Shown here: piece after piece, positions 18,861 to 28,956 of the stretch
Numbering within the stretch: position 1 is the stretch's first letter
Layout: each line of letters begins with the position of its first letter
NCBI GenBank assembly: GCA_019752045.1
Contig: JAIEMP010000005.1
Span: 124,001 to 188,000 of the forward strand
Direction: 5' to 3'
Source: Chitinophagaceae bacterium
Lineage (GTDB): Bacteria > Bacteroidota > Bacteroidia > Chitinophagales > Chitinophagaceae
Length of the DNA stretch: 64,000 nucleotides
Translations under genes and position numbers: made by a program
The notes under the pieces: model-generated
Database searches by the model: none
What the model was told of the DNA's origin: nothing
What the model saw: only the letters and a program-made list of their open reading frames with translations

Positions 18861-21800
18861 TGCAGAAGATTGTGCAAATAAAGTTGATTGTACTCTTGCT
18901 GTTATCAGTAGCCGGATGTAGACCAAACAGGCAATCCTTGTTTGAAGTGTTAGATGCTTCTCAAACGGGTATTACTTTCAGTAATCAGCTAAAGCCAACG
19001 CCGCAGTTTAACTTGTTTTCTTACATGTACTATTACAATGGTGCAGGAGCAGGTGCAGGCGATTTCAATAATGACGGGTTGATAGATTTATTTTTTGCAG
19101 CCAATCAATCACAGAATAAACTTTTCATCAACAAAGGAAATCTGCATTTTCAGGATGTAACAACAGAAGCAGCTATACCTGCAGACAGTGCATGGAGCAC
19201 CGGTGTTTCAGTTGTTGATATTAATAACGACGGACTGTTGGATATTTATGTGTGCCGTGTAGGTAAGTATAAAATGCTGAAAGGAAAAAATCAATTGCTT
19301 GTTTGCAAAGGAATAAATAAATCGGGAGTTCCTTTCTACATAGATGAAGCTACTGATTATGGTCTTGATTTTTCAGGTTTCAGTACGCAGGCTGCTTTTT
19401 TAGATTATGATCTGGATGGAGACCTGGATCTTTTTTTATTAAACCATTCGGTAAATCATGATGGTAACTATGCGCCACGCAGCAATTTTATCAATACCTA
19501 CGACTCACTTGCCGGACAAAAATTTTACAAAAACGACCGTATTGTAAAAGATGGAAAACAGCAATCCTATTTTACAGATATTACCAAACAAGTGGGCATC
19601 AATGGAAGTAAGATTGGTTATGGACTGGGTGTTGTGGTGAGCGATATCAATATGGATGGATGGCCTGATTTTTATGTGGGTAATGATTTCCATGAAAATG
19701 ATTATCTCTATATCAATCAAAAAAACGGAACGTTTAAAGATGAAAGCACTGTGCAGCTGATGCATACAAGCCAGTTCAGCATGGGGGTAGATGCAGCTGA
19801 TGTAACCAATGATGGACTGCCCGATCTTATTTCGGTGGATATGTTGCCCTACGATCCATACATGATACGGCGCTCATTAGCAGAGGATGATTATATCTAC
19901 TTCAACGAAAAAAGAAAATACGGGTATCATTATCAATATGCTCGCAACAACCTGCAATGGAACAGAGGGAACGGAAAGTTTACCGAAGCCGGACAGTATG
20001 CCAATGTATATGCAACCGATTGGAGCTGGGCTGCACTTTGGATGGATTTTGACAATGATGGATTGAAAGATTTATTTGTGAGCAATGGCATTCCCAAACG
20101 AATGAACGATATTGACTATGTAAACTTTGTTACGAACGATGCGTTGCAGCAAAAACTCCGTACCAATACACTCGAAGAAAAAGATATGAAGCTGGTGGAG
20201 AAGTTTCCCGAGATAAAAATTCCCAATCATTTTTTCAGCAATAAAGGCAATCTCACGTTTACCAATTTTACTGACAGCATTACTGATCAGCCGTTAACTT
20301 TTTCAAACGGATCAGTGTATGCCGATTTAGATAATGATGGCGATCTTGATTTGGTGGTGAATAACATTAATGCGCAGGCAATCGTTTATAAAAATACCGC
20401 TAACGATTCTAAGCAAAAGCCTTTTGCATCGCTGCAATTAACAGGGGACAGCAGTAACCGCAATGCCATTGGTGCTAAAACAGTTTTATTTGCAGGTAAT
20501 GAAATACGAACCTATGAAAACAATCCCGTTCATGGTTTTCTCAGCAGTATGCAACTCCCTGTTCATATTGGGTTAAATGCTACAACTATTGATTCTGCTT
20601 TTTTGGTATGGCCCGATAACAGTTTTCAGAAAATCGAAATCGTAAAGGATACCATTAACCGCTTTTCTTACAGAAAGGGACTACCTATGTTTGATTACTC
20701 CATCATTACATCATGGAATAAAAAACAAATCACTGTTCAGGACATTAGTTTACAAACAAAGTTCAGTTATCAGCATACGGAAAATCAGTTCAACGAATTT
20801 GACCGTGAGCCTTTGATGCCTCATATGGTTTCAACAGAAGGTCCTGCTTTAGCGGTTGCAGATATTAATCACGACGAACTGCAGGATGTGTTCATTGGTT
20901 CTTCGAAAGGAAATCACCCTGCAGTGATGTTGCAAACTGCAAACGGAACATTCACAGAGTTGAAACAAACACAATTACTGCAGGATAGTATGTGGGAGCA
21001 TGTAGATGCAATATGGACCGATGTGAATAATGATACACATGTTGATTTAGTGATAGCAACAGGTGGCAATGAATATTATGGAGCTGATGAACATTTACTG
21101 CCGCTCTTGTATTTGAACGACGGGAAGGGAAATCTTACACGTAAAACAGATGCATTTACAGGAATTGATGTAACACAATCAACCATTATTCCCTTTGATA
21201 TCAACAATGATGGTTTTACAGATCTGTTTATTGCCGGAAGAGCTGTTTCGTGGGAGTATGGTACAACGCCGAGGTCTTATTTATTACAGAACGATGGAAC
21301 AGGTAAGTTTACAGATGTTACAAAGCTGTATGCTGAAGAATTGTTGAACCCCGGTATGGTAACGGACGCCAAGCTGATTGATGTGAATAAAGATGGTGCA
21401 GAAGATTTACTCCTCAGTTATGAATGGGGTGGTATTGATGTATTCTTACGCATACAAAATAAATTTGTGAAACAGTCGGTTACAAGTACAAGAGGTTGGT
21501 GGAGCAGCCTGCTCTCCTTTGATGCAGATGGAGATGGTGATATTGATGTGCTGGCAACAAATTATGGTCTTAACACAAAATTGAAAACAACCGAAAAGCA
21601 ACCTGTTAAATTATACCATCATGATTTTGATGGTAACGGAAGAAAGGAACAATTGCTCACTTACTATTTACAAAACAAAGAAATTCCTTTTGCCACCAAG
21701 ATGGATCTGGAAAAACAAGTACCAGTTCTTAAAAAACAATTTTTATATGCAGAAGATTTTGCAAATGCAACGCTCAGTGATCTATTTGGTGCAGATAAAT

Positions 21801-22189
21801 TAAAACAGGCACAACTGCTAACCGTTACACAGTTTGCACATACACTGTTCATCAATAACAATGGAACATTTGAAGCAAAACAGTTGCCCTGGCAAACCCA
21901 GCTCAACAATTATCGCACATCTCTCAGTATAAATGCAAACAACGATGCTTTACCTGATCTGTTGCTGCTGGGGAATTATTATGATCATCATGTGCAAACA
22001 GGAAGACAGGATGGAGATTTCGGTACAATACTCATCAATAAAGGCAATGCACAGTTTGAGTACAACAGCTTTAAAGGCTTTACTGATTTAAAACAGGTGC
22101 GTAAGATCAAAGCGATTGAAATCAATAAACAAACGGCTTACATTTTGGCAAGGAACAATACTTCTGCAGTGATTGTACAGATCAATTAA
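18860..22189 (+). CDS. FG-GAP/VCBS repeat lipoprotein with ASPIC/UnbV domain (CRTAC1-like), second copy
   Basis: This is an 1109-residue paralogue of the preceding gene with the same order of Asp-rich propeller repeats (DFNNDGLIDLFF, DINNDGLLDIYV, DADGDGDIDVLA) and an ASPIC/UnbV-like middle. Its lipoprotein signal ends in SVAGC. The ATG overlaps the upstream TGA (TGATG), so translation is probably coupled and equal amounts of both propellers may be made. The pair arose by tandem duplication but has diverged substantially. It ends 19 bases before a convergent gene. Confidence 0.87.
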   Translation: MQKIVQIKLIVLLLLSVAGCRPNRQSLFEVLDASQTGITFSNQLKPTPQFNLFSYMYYYNGAGAGAGDFNNDGLIDLFFAANQSQNKLFINKGNLHFQDVTTEAAIPADSAWSTGVSVVDINNDGLLDIYVCRVGKYKMLKGKNQLLVCKGINKSGVPFYIDEATDYGLDFSGFSTQAAFLDYDLDGDLDLFLLNHSVNHDGNYAPRSNFINTYDSLAGQKFYKNDRIVKDGKQQSYFTDITKQVGINGSKIGYGLGVVVSDINMDGWPDFYVGNDFHENDYLYINQKNGTFKDESTVQLMHTSQFSMGVDAADVTNDGLPDLISVDMLPYDPYMIRRSLAEDDYIYFNEKRKYGYHYQYARNNLQWNRGNGKFTEAGQYANVYATDWSWAALWMDFDNDGLKDLFVSNGIPKRMNDIDYVNFVTNDALQQKLRTNTLEEKDMKLVEKFPEIKIPNHFFSNKGNLTFTNFTDSITDQPLTFSNGSVYADLDNDGDLDLVVNNINAQAIVYKNTANDSKQKPFASLQLTGDSSNRNAIGAKTVLFAGNEIRTYENNPVHGFLSSMQLPVHIGLNATTIDSAFLVWPDNSFQKIEIVKDTINRFSYRKGLPMFDYSIITSWNKKQITVQDISLQTKFSYQHTENQFNEFDREPLMPHMVSTEGPALAVADINHDELQDVFIGSSKGNHPAVMLQTANGTFTELKQTQLLQDSMWEHVDAIWTDVNNDTHVDLVIATGGNEYYGADEHLLPLLYLNDGKGNLTRKTDAFTGIDVTQSTIIPFDINNDGFTDLFIAGRAVSWEYGTTPRSYLLQNDGTGKFTDVTKLYAEELLNPGMVTDAKLIDVNKDGAEDLLLSYEWGGIDVFLRIQNKFVKQSVTSTRGWWSSLLSFDADGDGDIDVLATNYGLNTKLKTTEKQPVKLYHHDFDGNGRKEQLLTYYLQNKEIPFATKMDLEKQVPVLKKQFLYAEDFANATLSDLFGADKLKQAQLLTVTQFAHTLFINNNGTFEAKQLPWQTQLNNYRTSLSINANNDALPDLLLLGNYYDHHVQTGRQDGDFGTILINKGNAQFEYNSFKGFTDLKQVRKIKAIEINKQTAYILARNNTSAVIVQIN

Positions 22190-22208
22190 ACATCATTGAG
22201 TAATGTGT

Positions 22209-23144
22209 TTAATACATCACCGGATAATACAATCTTGTTTTCCACTTACTCGTATCAGGTTCAGCACGTCTGTCGGTTAGCATCATTTGAAAAGGAATTG
22301 CAGGAGAAGATTTCTGGTGGTCCATCACGTATTGTTTTATTGCTGCTTCACCTTGTTCAATAGCAGCATTGCCTCCTGTTATTTCGCTTACTAAGATGTA
22401 ACCATTGGCCAGCATTCGCTTTTGTAAAAAAGTTTCGTTACCCGGCACCTGTGTATGTGTGGGAACAGCTACCATCACCAGGTATTGATTGGCTCCCTCC
22501 TTATACACATGCAGCATGGGTGGGTTTGATGCTGTACCTCCATTTGCTTTGATGTAAGTTTGAATGGCATCTGCCATCTCATAAATTTCTTTTACGGAAG
22601 GATAATGATTGAGCATTGTACGGGTTGAAATCATGGCCGAATCTTTTACACGGTTCATTTCAACTTTCAATCCGTAAACCAATTCTTCACCATCATATTT
22701 CTTTTTCAGGGATGCCAGCAAAGCATCAACCTGTTGTTGTAATTGTTTAACAGCAAAAAATTGTTTGATGCGATGTATTGGATGCAGAGGAAGTGCTGCA
22801 GCGGTTTGGATGATAAACCGGCTTGAATCGGGAGTGGTTTCCTCAATCACTAATTGAGCAGGGTATTTTTTTTCAGCATAGGTAAAACTTAAACCGGTTG
22901 TATTAATGAGTGTAGCACCGGTAGTATATTGTAATTGTTCAAATTGGAATGTGCTGTCGTTCATCCGTTCGCCGGGCCATGCCTGTTTGTTGCTGTCTAA
23001 AGTTGACAGCATTCGAAGGGCTCCATCATTGGTGCAGGCAACAAGAGTAGATTTTGCAAACGATTGCTGTGATGAAATACCAATGTATAAAATACCTGTT
23101 GAAACGGCGATGAGTAAAACAAAAATTACAAGTACTCTTTTCAT
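22209..23144 (-). CDS. membrane-anchored SRPBCC/GyrI-like effector-binding protein
   Basis: This protein of about 311 residues starts at the Met giving MKRVLVIFVLLIA, an N-terminal membrane anchor. The middle is compatible with a polyketide-cyclase/SRPBCC fold. The C-terminus (VAVPTHTQVPGNE to the end) looks like a GyrI-like/AraC effector-binding domain, in which a small molecule is bound without a DNA-binding domain. It is monocistronic, between the FG-GAP pair and the divergent GH65 gene. The family assignment is from pattern recognition; the ligand is unknown. Confidence 0.6.
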   Translation of the reverse strand: MKRVLVIFVLLIAVSTGILYIGISSQQSFAKSTLVACTNDGALRMLSTLDSNKQAWPGERMNDSTFQFEQLQYTTGATLINTTGLSFTYAEKKYPAQLVIEETTPDSSRFIIQTAAALPLHPIHRIKQFFAVKQLQQQVDALLASLKKKYDGEELVYGLKVEMNRVKDSAMISTRTMLNHYPSVKEIYEMADAIQTYIKANGGTASNPPMLHVYKEGANQYLVMVAVPTHTQVPGNETFLQKRMLANGYILVSEITGGNAAIEQGEAAIKQYVMDHQKSSPAIPFQMMLTDRRAEPDTSKWKTRLYYPVMY

Positions 23145-23194
23145 AAAAAATATTTCTAATTCAATTATATTCACTTTCTAAAATACATGCAAAT

Positions 23195-25279
23195 ATGCAA
23201 CGCCTGATCTTAACTTTCATCATAAGTTTCGTAATAAATAGTTTGTTTGCACAAACCATTGATCTCCGCCCGGATGAGGCGGTCGGACGGGAATGGAAAA
23301 TTTCTGCAACCAAATTCGATCCATCCAATTATTACGGCATTACCGTTGCTAATGGAATGATTGGTGTTGTATCATCACCCGAACCATTTAAAGTAAGAGA
23401 AGTAGTGCTCGCCGGGGCGTACGATTTATATGGCAGGGGAAGGGTAAGCAACTTTTTAAAAAGCTTTAATCTCCTCAACATGTATTTGGAGATTGATGGC
23501 AGACGCATTGATGCAAAATCAGCTTCCAACATGAAACAGGAACTGGATATGCAGCGGGCCTCTTTTACTACATCATTTGATTACGGAAATAAAGCCACTG
23601 TAACGTATACGTATTATTCACTCCGTCATTTGCCTTTTACTGTATTGATGGATATTGCTATTCAGCCAAAACAGGATATAACCATTACCGGAGCAAGTGT
23701 AATGGAAGCACCGGATGCATTAAAAGATGTACAGAATTATTATAACGAAATTGATCGTCCGCATGTAACTATGAGTTTACTCACATCATCAGCAAAAAGC
23801 CCTACAGGTAAATTGTTGATGTGCGCCAGCAGTACATTTTTGTTTGAAGAAAAACATGGCAATGAACCAAGAGTGATTCATGAAATGTGGGATAACAATA
23901 TGCACTTGCTCAAGTTTACCAAAAAATTAAAAGCCGGTGAAACCTATCGTTATTCAGTTGCAGGTTCATCCATTACATCTGCACATCATGATGATCCGTT
24001 AAATGAAGCAGAACGTTTAACCATTTATGCAAAGCTCGAAGGAAGGGAGCGCTTGCTCAACTTTCATCACAAAGCATGGGATGAATTATGGAAAAGCAGA
24101 ATAATTCTTGAAGCAGATGCAGCACATACAACACAAACAAGCCAGGATCAGCAAGACATCAACAGCATGCTGTATCATCTGTATTCGTTTACAAGAGAAG
24201 GCACGGCGTTGTCACCTTCACCCATGGGTTTGAGCGGACTCGGTTATAACGGTCATGTGTTTTGGGATACCGAGTTGTGGATGTATCCTGCCATGCTTGT
24301 ATTAAAACCGGAGCTGGCAAAGAGTATGGTAGAGTATCGGTACCAACGGTTAGAAGCTGCAAAGCGAAATGCTTTCAGCAAAGGATATAAAGGAGCCATG
24401 TATCCTTGGGAAAGTGCAGAAACAGGTGTGGAAGAAACTCCGGTATGGGCATTGAGCGGACCATTTGAACATCATATCACCGCATGTGTTGCTATTGCTG
24501 CATGGAATTATTATTGTGTAACACAGGATAAAGTTTGGTTGAAGGAAAAAGGTTACCCCATCATCAGTGCCACGGCCGACTTTTGGGCAAGCCGTGTTGA
24601 ACGCAATGGAGTTGGTAAGTTTGAAATTAAAAATGTAGTAGCTGCCGATGAGTGGGCCGAGAATGTAGACAACAATGCATTTACCAATGCAGCAGCAAAA
24701 GCCAATCTGCAGTTTGCAACAGAAGCAGCAAAGATTTTAGGCATTACACCCGATGCTGATTGGATGAATGTGGCAAATAATATTCCCATCTTAAAATTTC
24801 CTGATGGAGTTACAAGAGAACATGCAACTTATAATGGCGAAGGCATTAAACAGGCCGATGTTAACTTATTGTCTTATCCATTAAAAGAAGTGAAAGATCC
24901 TGCAGGTATAAAAAAGGATTTAGAGTATTACGAGAAGCGTGTTCCCAATGAAGGAACACCAGCTATGACACAAGCAGTGTTTACTACGCTCTATGCCCGG
25001 TTGGGAAATGGGGAGAAAGCCTATGATTGGTTTCAGGATGCATATGTTCCAAATCTCAATCCGCCCTTTCGTGTTATTGCAGAAACGAAAGGTGGAACCA
25101 ATCCTTATTTCGCAACAGGTGCAGGAGGTATTTTACAAAGTGTATTGATGGGTTTTGGTGGATTGGAAATCACACAGCAGGGGATTATCCAGATAAGGAC
25201 GGCATTACCCAAACAGTGGAAGAGTGTAACCATTACGGGTGTTGGCGTGCAGAAAAAAACGTTTGTGAATAAGCAATAG
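23195..25279 (+). CDS. secreted glycoside hydrolase family 65 protein
   Basis: This 694-residue protein has a signal peptide (cleavage near FAQ, ~20). An N-terminal beta-sandwich precedes an (alpha/alpha)6 barrel with NGHVFWDTELWMYPAML and the GH65 acid region AADEWAENVDNN, where E486 is the expected general acid. GH65 includes trehalose, maltose and kojibiose phosphorylases and hydrolases acting on alpha-glucosides. A secreted enzyme is more likely a hydrolase than a phosphorylase (inference). It closes the susC-susD-FG-GAP locus. Confidence 0.85.
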   Translation: MQRLILTFIISFVINSLFAQTIDLRPDEAVGREWKISATKFDPSNYYGITVANGMIGVVSSPEPFKVREVVLAGAYDLYGRGRVSNFLKSFNLLNMYLEIDGRRIDAKSASNMKQELDMQRASFTTSFDYGNKATVTYTYYSLRHLPFTVLMDIAIQPKQDITITGASVMEAPDALKDVQNYYNEIDRPHVTMSLLTSSAKSPTGKLLMCASSTFLFEEKHGNEPRVIHEMWDNNMHLLKFTKKLKAGETYRYSVAGSSITSAHHDDPLNEAERLTIYAKLEGRERLLNFHHKAWDELWKSRIILEADAAHTTQTSQDQQDINSMLYHLYSFTREGTALSPSPMGLSGLGYNGHVFWDTELWMYPAMLVLKPELAKSMVEYRYQRLEAAKRNAFSKGYKGAMYPWESAETGVEETPVWALSGPFEHHITACVAIAAWNYYCVTQDKVWLKEKGYPIISATADFWASRVERNGVGKFEIKNVVAADEWAENVDNNAFTNAAAKANLQFATEAAKILGITPDADWMNVANNIPILKFPDGVTREHATYNGEGIKQADVNLLSYPLKEVKDPAGIKKDLEYYEKRVPNEGTPAMTQAVFTTLYARLGNGEKAYDWFQDAYVPNLNPPFRVIAETKGGTNPYFATGAGGILQSVLMGFGGLEITQQGIIQIRTALPKQWKSVTITGVGVQKKTFVNKQ

Positions 25280-25282
25280 GTT

Positions 25283-25362
25283 ACACAAAGAACACAAAGG
25301 GTGCACAAAGTACACGGAGATTTCTTTGTCCCCTTGGTGAAACAACTTTGTGTTCTTAGTGA
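25283..25362. repeat. palindromic repeat unit A (CACAAAG type)
   Basis: This ~80-base unit contains a perfect 12-base inverted repeat (AAGAACACAAAG at 25288-25299 with CTTTGTGTTCTT at 25346-25357). It is a direct repeat of unit B, with about five differences, 109 bases away. It follows the GH65 stop closely. Confidence 0.85.
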
Positions 25363-25391
25363 TATAGTTTTATTAGTAATTAATTCAGGTA

Positions 25392-25471
25392 ACACCAAGA
25401 ACACAAAGGATGCACAAAGTACACGGAGATTTCTTTGTGCCCTTGGTGAAATAACTTTGTGGTCTTAGTGA
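25392..25471. repeat. palindromic repeat unit B (CACAAAG type)
   Basis: This second ~80-base unit has the same internal inverted repeat with one mismatch (CTTTGTGGTCTT). It ends 15 bases before the GxxExxY gene, so the gene and repeat pair form one block between neighbouring functional genes. Confidence 0.85.
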
Positions 25472-25486
25472 AACAAAAACTTGTTT

Positions 25487-25876
25487 ATGAATGAAAATGA
25501 ACTTTCAAAAGAGGTAGTTGATGCAGCCATTAAAATACATAAAACGTTTGGCCCGGGTCTTTTAGAAAAGGCTTATGAGGAATGTCTTGCATTTGAACTT
25601 CGCAAAAGAGGATTAAAAGTGGATCAGCAAAAAGGGCTTCCATTAACTTATGAAGAAGTAACCATGGAAGTTGGTTATCGGGTGGATATACTCGTAGAAA
25701 ATAAGTTGGTGGTTGAAATAAAATCTGTTAGAGCTCTACAGGAAAATGATACAGCACAGGTATTGACCTATCTACGTTTGTCTGGTTGCAAGTTAGGTTT
25801 GCTGATAAACTTTAATGTAGTATTATTAAAAAATGGGATTAAGCGGTTAATACTTGGGCAACTTCATGAGGAATAA
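25487..25876 (+). CDS. GxxExxY family protein, putative PD-(D/E)XK nuclease-like (first copy)
   Basis: This small protein of 129 residues carries the family signature GPGLLEKAYEE (G-x-x-E-x-x-Y). It also has a nuclease-like core, GYRVDILVENKLVVEIKS, with D and E-x-K placed as in PD-(D/E)XK enzymes. The start is ATG 25487; a TTG two codons earlier is also possible. It sits directly behind two palindromic repeats and has no functional link with its neighbours. A second member lies at 62.8 kb with a different repeat. The function of the family is unproven. Confidence 0.85.
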   Translation: MNENELSKEVVDAAIKIHKTFGPGLLEKAYEECLAFELRKRGLKVDQQKGLPLTYEEVTMEVGYRVDILVENKLVVEIKSVRALQENDTAQVLTYLRLSGCKLGLLINFNVVLLKNGIKRLILGQLHEE

Positions 25877-25980
25877 GCCTTGGAGTCCAAGCCTTGCAAT
25901 CGTTTTCTGAAAAAAATCCCCATTAAGTTCATTCAATCCCGCCAAAATATTTTAATTTCCCTCCTTAAACAAAACGGCTT

Positions 25981-26538
25981 TTGAGGTTTACTGCTTCCAT
26001 ATTCTTCCTTTCCATTCTGCTGTTCAACTGGTTCGGGTACGAATTGGTTATGAATTATGCTGATCAGCAACAAACAGCCCAACTGGAATTACAACTCGAT
26101 AATAAAGAATACGATGCAGCAACCCTGGTTGAAATACGGGTTCCTGTTACACTCCCTTACCAAACAGACTGGAAAGAATTTGAACGGGTAGATGGCGAGA
26201 TTGAATTCAACGGGATGCATTATAAATATGTAGAGCGTAAATTGGAAGCGGGTGAAATGATTTACAAATTCATTCCTGATAAGAACAAGAAACAGCTAGT
26301 GAATGCAAGAGAAAACTTTTTTAAACTGGTGAACGATCTGCAAAGCCAGTCGCAGGAAAAAGAAACCAACAACCAACAACAACATTCGTATAAAACATTC
26401 AGTTTTGATTATTGCGAAAAACTGACCAACTGGAATTTTCATTCCATGCAACTTCAGTCTGCAAGTCGTTTTATGCATTCAACTCAGTCACTTCTTACGA
26501 TGGTGATTCCTGCTCCTGTTCAACCGCCGGATGCATAA
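25981..26538 (+). CDS. hypothetical membrane-anchored or exported protein
   Basis: This 185-residue protein begins at TTG, the only start that includes the hydrophobic N-terminus (residues ~5-23). The rest is soluble and charged, with a Gln/Asn/Lys-rich stretch around 125-140. I do not recognise a family. A possible role with the following haloperoxidase-like lipoprotein is suggested only by the same orientation and 104-base spacing. Confidence 0.55.
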   Translation: MRFTASIFFLSILLFNWFGYELVMNYADQQQTAQLELQLDNKEYDAATLVEIRVPVTLPYQTDWKEFERVDGEIEFNGMHYKYVERKLEAGEMIYKFIPDKNKKQLVNARENFFKLVNDLQSQSQEKETNNQQQHSYKTFSFDYCEKLTNWNFHSMQLQSASRFMHSTQSLLTMVIPAPVQPPDA

Positions 26539-26642
26539 CTGATTTCTCTCCAACCAGTTTAAATGGTATATGTCAATTGAATTGCAGTCACTGCAAACCA
26601 ATTGATCCTTCTTTTATTTTTCACGATCTTGAAGTTTTGTTT

Positions 26643-27968
26643 ATGAAATTATTTTTTTCTGCAGCAGGTCTCTGTCTGTTTCTGATGAGTTGTAAACCAA
26701 CCGGCGATTATAAAAAGTTTACGAATGATCCTTTGCTCTATTCAAAAACAGTTAAGAAACTGAATGATGTGGTGTTGGGAAATAATTTTCCCCCCATGAT
26801 TGCCAGCCGTAATTATGTGTATGCAAATATTGCAGCGTATGAATGTATAGTGGCAGGTGATGCAACGTATCAAACACTCAGCGGCCAAATCAAACACATG
26901 CCGTCCATGCCCAAACCGGATACAAGCAAACCCATTGATTATTCATTAGCTGCTTTATTATCGTTTACCAAAGTGGGGAATGCTGTAACATTTCCTGAAG
27001 GAAGTATGATGGAGTATTACAACGAGTTAAAGGAGAAAGCAGACTCAGCGGGTATGCCATCGGATGTGCTGGAACATACCATTGCATTTTCTGATACCAT
27101 TGTAGCAACTATCATGAAATGGAGCAAGGGCGATAACTATGCTGCCACACGTGGAGCTGAACGGTTTACGGTGAAAGAAGAAGAAGGACGCTGGGTGCCT
27201 ACACCTCCCATGTATGCAACAGCAATTGAACCACAGTGGGGTAAAATAAGACCCATGGTGCTCGACAGTTCATCACAGTTTGAAATTCCACGTCCACCGG
27301 TATTTGATGTTACAAATAAAAACAGCACATACTATAAAGCGCTGATGGAAGTAAAAAATGTCGGCGACAGCTTAACAGAAGAACAAAAACATATTGCAGA
27401 TTTCTGGGATGATAATCCGTTTAAGATGAATGTAAGCGGACATGTAATGTTTGCGACCAAGAAATTTTCTCCTCCCGGCCATTGGTTAAATATTGTTGGC
27501 ATTGCTGCAAAAGCAGCGAAAGCAGATTTTAATTCAACTGTTGGTGCTTTTGCCATCACCTCCATTGCTTTTTTCGATGCATTTATTCGTGGATGGGAAG
27601 AAAAGTATAAAAGCAATTATGTTCGTCCTGAAACAAGCATCAGTAAATACATTGATCAGGAATGGCGCCCCTATATTCAAACACCTCCTTTTCCTTCTTA
27701 TGTGAGCGGCCATGCAACCAACTCTTCTGCAGCAGCAGAAACCATGACATCGTGGTTTGGTGATCAGCTTTCGTTTACTGACACTTCATTACTGGAGTTT
27801 GGTATTGCCAACCGTGAAATTAAATCGTTCCGTGCAGCAGCAGCAGAAGCAGCCATGTCGAGATTGTATGGCGGTATTCATTATCGTTTTGATAATGACG
27901 AAGGACTGAAAGTTGGAAAACAGGTAGGGGAACTTATTGTGAAACGCATTCAACTAAAAGCAAAGTGA
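26643..27968 (+). CDS. vanadium-dependent haloperoxidase/PAP2-like lipoprotein (first copy)
   Basis: This 441-residue lipoprotein starts at ATG 26643 (signal LFLMSC). The C-terminal half has the PAP2/vanadium haloperoxidase vanadate- or phosphate-binding motifs PPFPSYVSGHATNS (PSGH type) and SRLYGGIHYRFDNDEG (SR-x5-H type, final His as nucleophile or ligand). An upstream in-frame extension of about 77 codons overlaps the previous gene and is rejected. Related genes in Bacteroidota are annotated as vanadium-dependent haloperoxidases, but phosphatase activity is also possible. It is grouped with an outer-membrane protein and a second homologue. Confidence 0.82.
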   Translation: MKLFFSAAGLCLFLMSCKPTGDYKKFTNDPLLYSKTVKKLNDVVLGNNFPPMIASRNYVYANIAAYECIVAGDATYQTLSGQIKHMPSMPKPDTSKPIDYSLAALLSFTKVGNAVTFPEGSMMEYYNELKEKADSAGMPSDVLEHTIAFSDTIVATIMKWSKGDNYAATRGAERFTVKEEEGRWVPTPPMYATAIEPQWGKIRPMVLDSSSQFEIPRPPVFDVTNKNSTYYKALMEVKNVGDSLTEEQKHIADFWDDNPFKMNVSGHVMFATKKFSPPGHWLNIVGIAAKAAKADFNSTVGAFAITSIAFFDAFIRGWEEKYKSNYVRPETSISKYIDQEWRPYIQTPPFPSYVSGHATNSSAAAETMTSWFGDQLSFTDTSLLEFGIANREIKSFRAAAAEAAMSRLYGGIHYRFDNDEGLKVGKQVGELIVKRIQLKAK

Positions 27969-28009
27969 AAAATTTTGATCAATTGATCATCAACCAAAAT
28001 AATTATCAA

Positions 28010-28954
28010 ATGAAATGGAATAAACTTTTTTTATTACAGCTGTATCTGTGCATTGGAATCACACAGGTGTCGGCGCAAACAGATATGGATGCGATCTTGA
28101 TGGAGAAAAATGCATTCTGTGTTGGTCCCGGTTATTCATACAGCAGCTGGAAAAATTATTGGGAAGGAACAAAGAAAAGAGAAAACCTCAATCTCGGAAC
28201 GGTATCTACACAAACGTTTGCCATAATGGGTAACTATGGAATCAGCAATAAACTAAATGCTCTGTTCAATATTCCTTACGTGGTTACAAAAGCAAGTGCA
28301 GGAACATTAAAAGGACAACAGGGTTTACAGGATTTAAGTCTCATGTTGAAGTACAGGCCCATCAACCAAAAAATTGGTGATGCACGGCTTGCTGTTTTTG
28401 GTCTCATAGGAGGCTCATTACCTATGACAAATTATCTGGCTGATTTTTTACCATTGTCTATTGGCCTGAGAAGTAAAACTGCAATGGCCCGATTAATGGT
28501 TGATTATTATTACAACAGTAAATGGTTTGCAACAGCATCTGCAACATATGTGTACAGAAGCAATATTGAGCTGGACCGTAATTCATATTATACAGATCGT
28601 ATGGTATTGTCGAACCAGGTTGAAATGCCCAATGCTACCAGCTTCAATATCCGTGCAGGTTACAGAACGCAATGGCTGATTGCAGAAGCCATCCTTAATA
28701 ACTGGACCACACAAGGTGGTTTTGATATAACGCAAAACAATATGCCTTTCCCTAGTAACCGTATGAATGCAACTGCAGTTGGCGTAAACATGAAGTATGT
28801 TATGAAACGGTTACCTCAACTTTCATTAACTGGCGGTGCCAGTAATGTAATTGCCGGCAGAAATGTTGGACAGTCTTTTAACGCTAATGCTGCTGTTTTT
28901 TATGTGCTTGATCTGAGTAAGAAAGAAAAGAAAGTAAACACTTCAAACAATTAA
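28010..28954 (+). CDS. outer-membrane beta-barrel (transporter-like) protein
   Basis: This protein of about 314 residues has a signal peptide (start ATG 28010, cleavage near VSAQ) and alternating beta-strand patterns through its length. The pattern resembles outer-membrane transporter or MetA-pathway-type proteins (NYGISNKLNALFNIPYV, LSLMLKYRPI). It lies between the two haloperoxidase-like genes, with a 2-base gap to the second, so the three form an operon. It may export or import the substrate of these enzymes (inference). Confidence 0.65.
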   Translation: MKWNKLFLLQLYLCIGITQVSAQTDMDAILMEKNAFCVGPGYSYSSWKNYWEGTKKRENLNLGTVSTQTFAIMGNYGISNKLNALFNIPYVVTKASAGTLKGQQGLQDLSLMLKYRPINQKIGDARLAVFGLIGGSLPMTNYLADFLPLSIGLRSKTAMARLMVDYYYNSKWFATASATYVYRSNIELDRNSYYTDRMVLSNQVEMPNATSFNIRAGYRTQWLIAEAILNNWTTQGGFDITQNNMPFPSNRMNATAVGVNMKYVMKRLPQLSLTGGASNVIAGRNVGQSFNANAAVFYVLDLSKKEKKVNTSNN

Positions 28955-28956
28955 TC

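Noticed and set aside
25283-25471. CRISPR array
   Set aside because: There are only two long units, each palindromic, with one spacer and no cas genes in the window.
26412-26642. Upstream extension of the first haloperoxidase-like gene
   Set aside because: It overlaps the preceding gene in another frame and removes the clear lipoprotein signal beginning at 26643.
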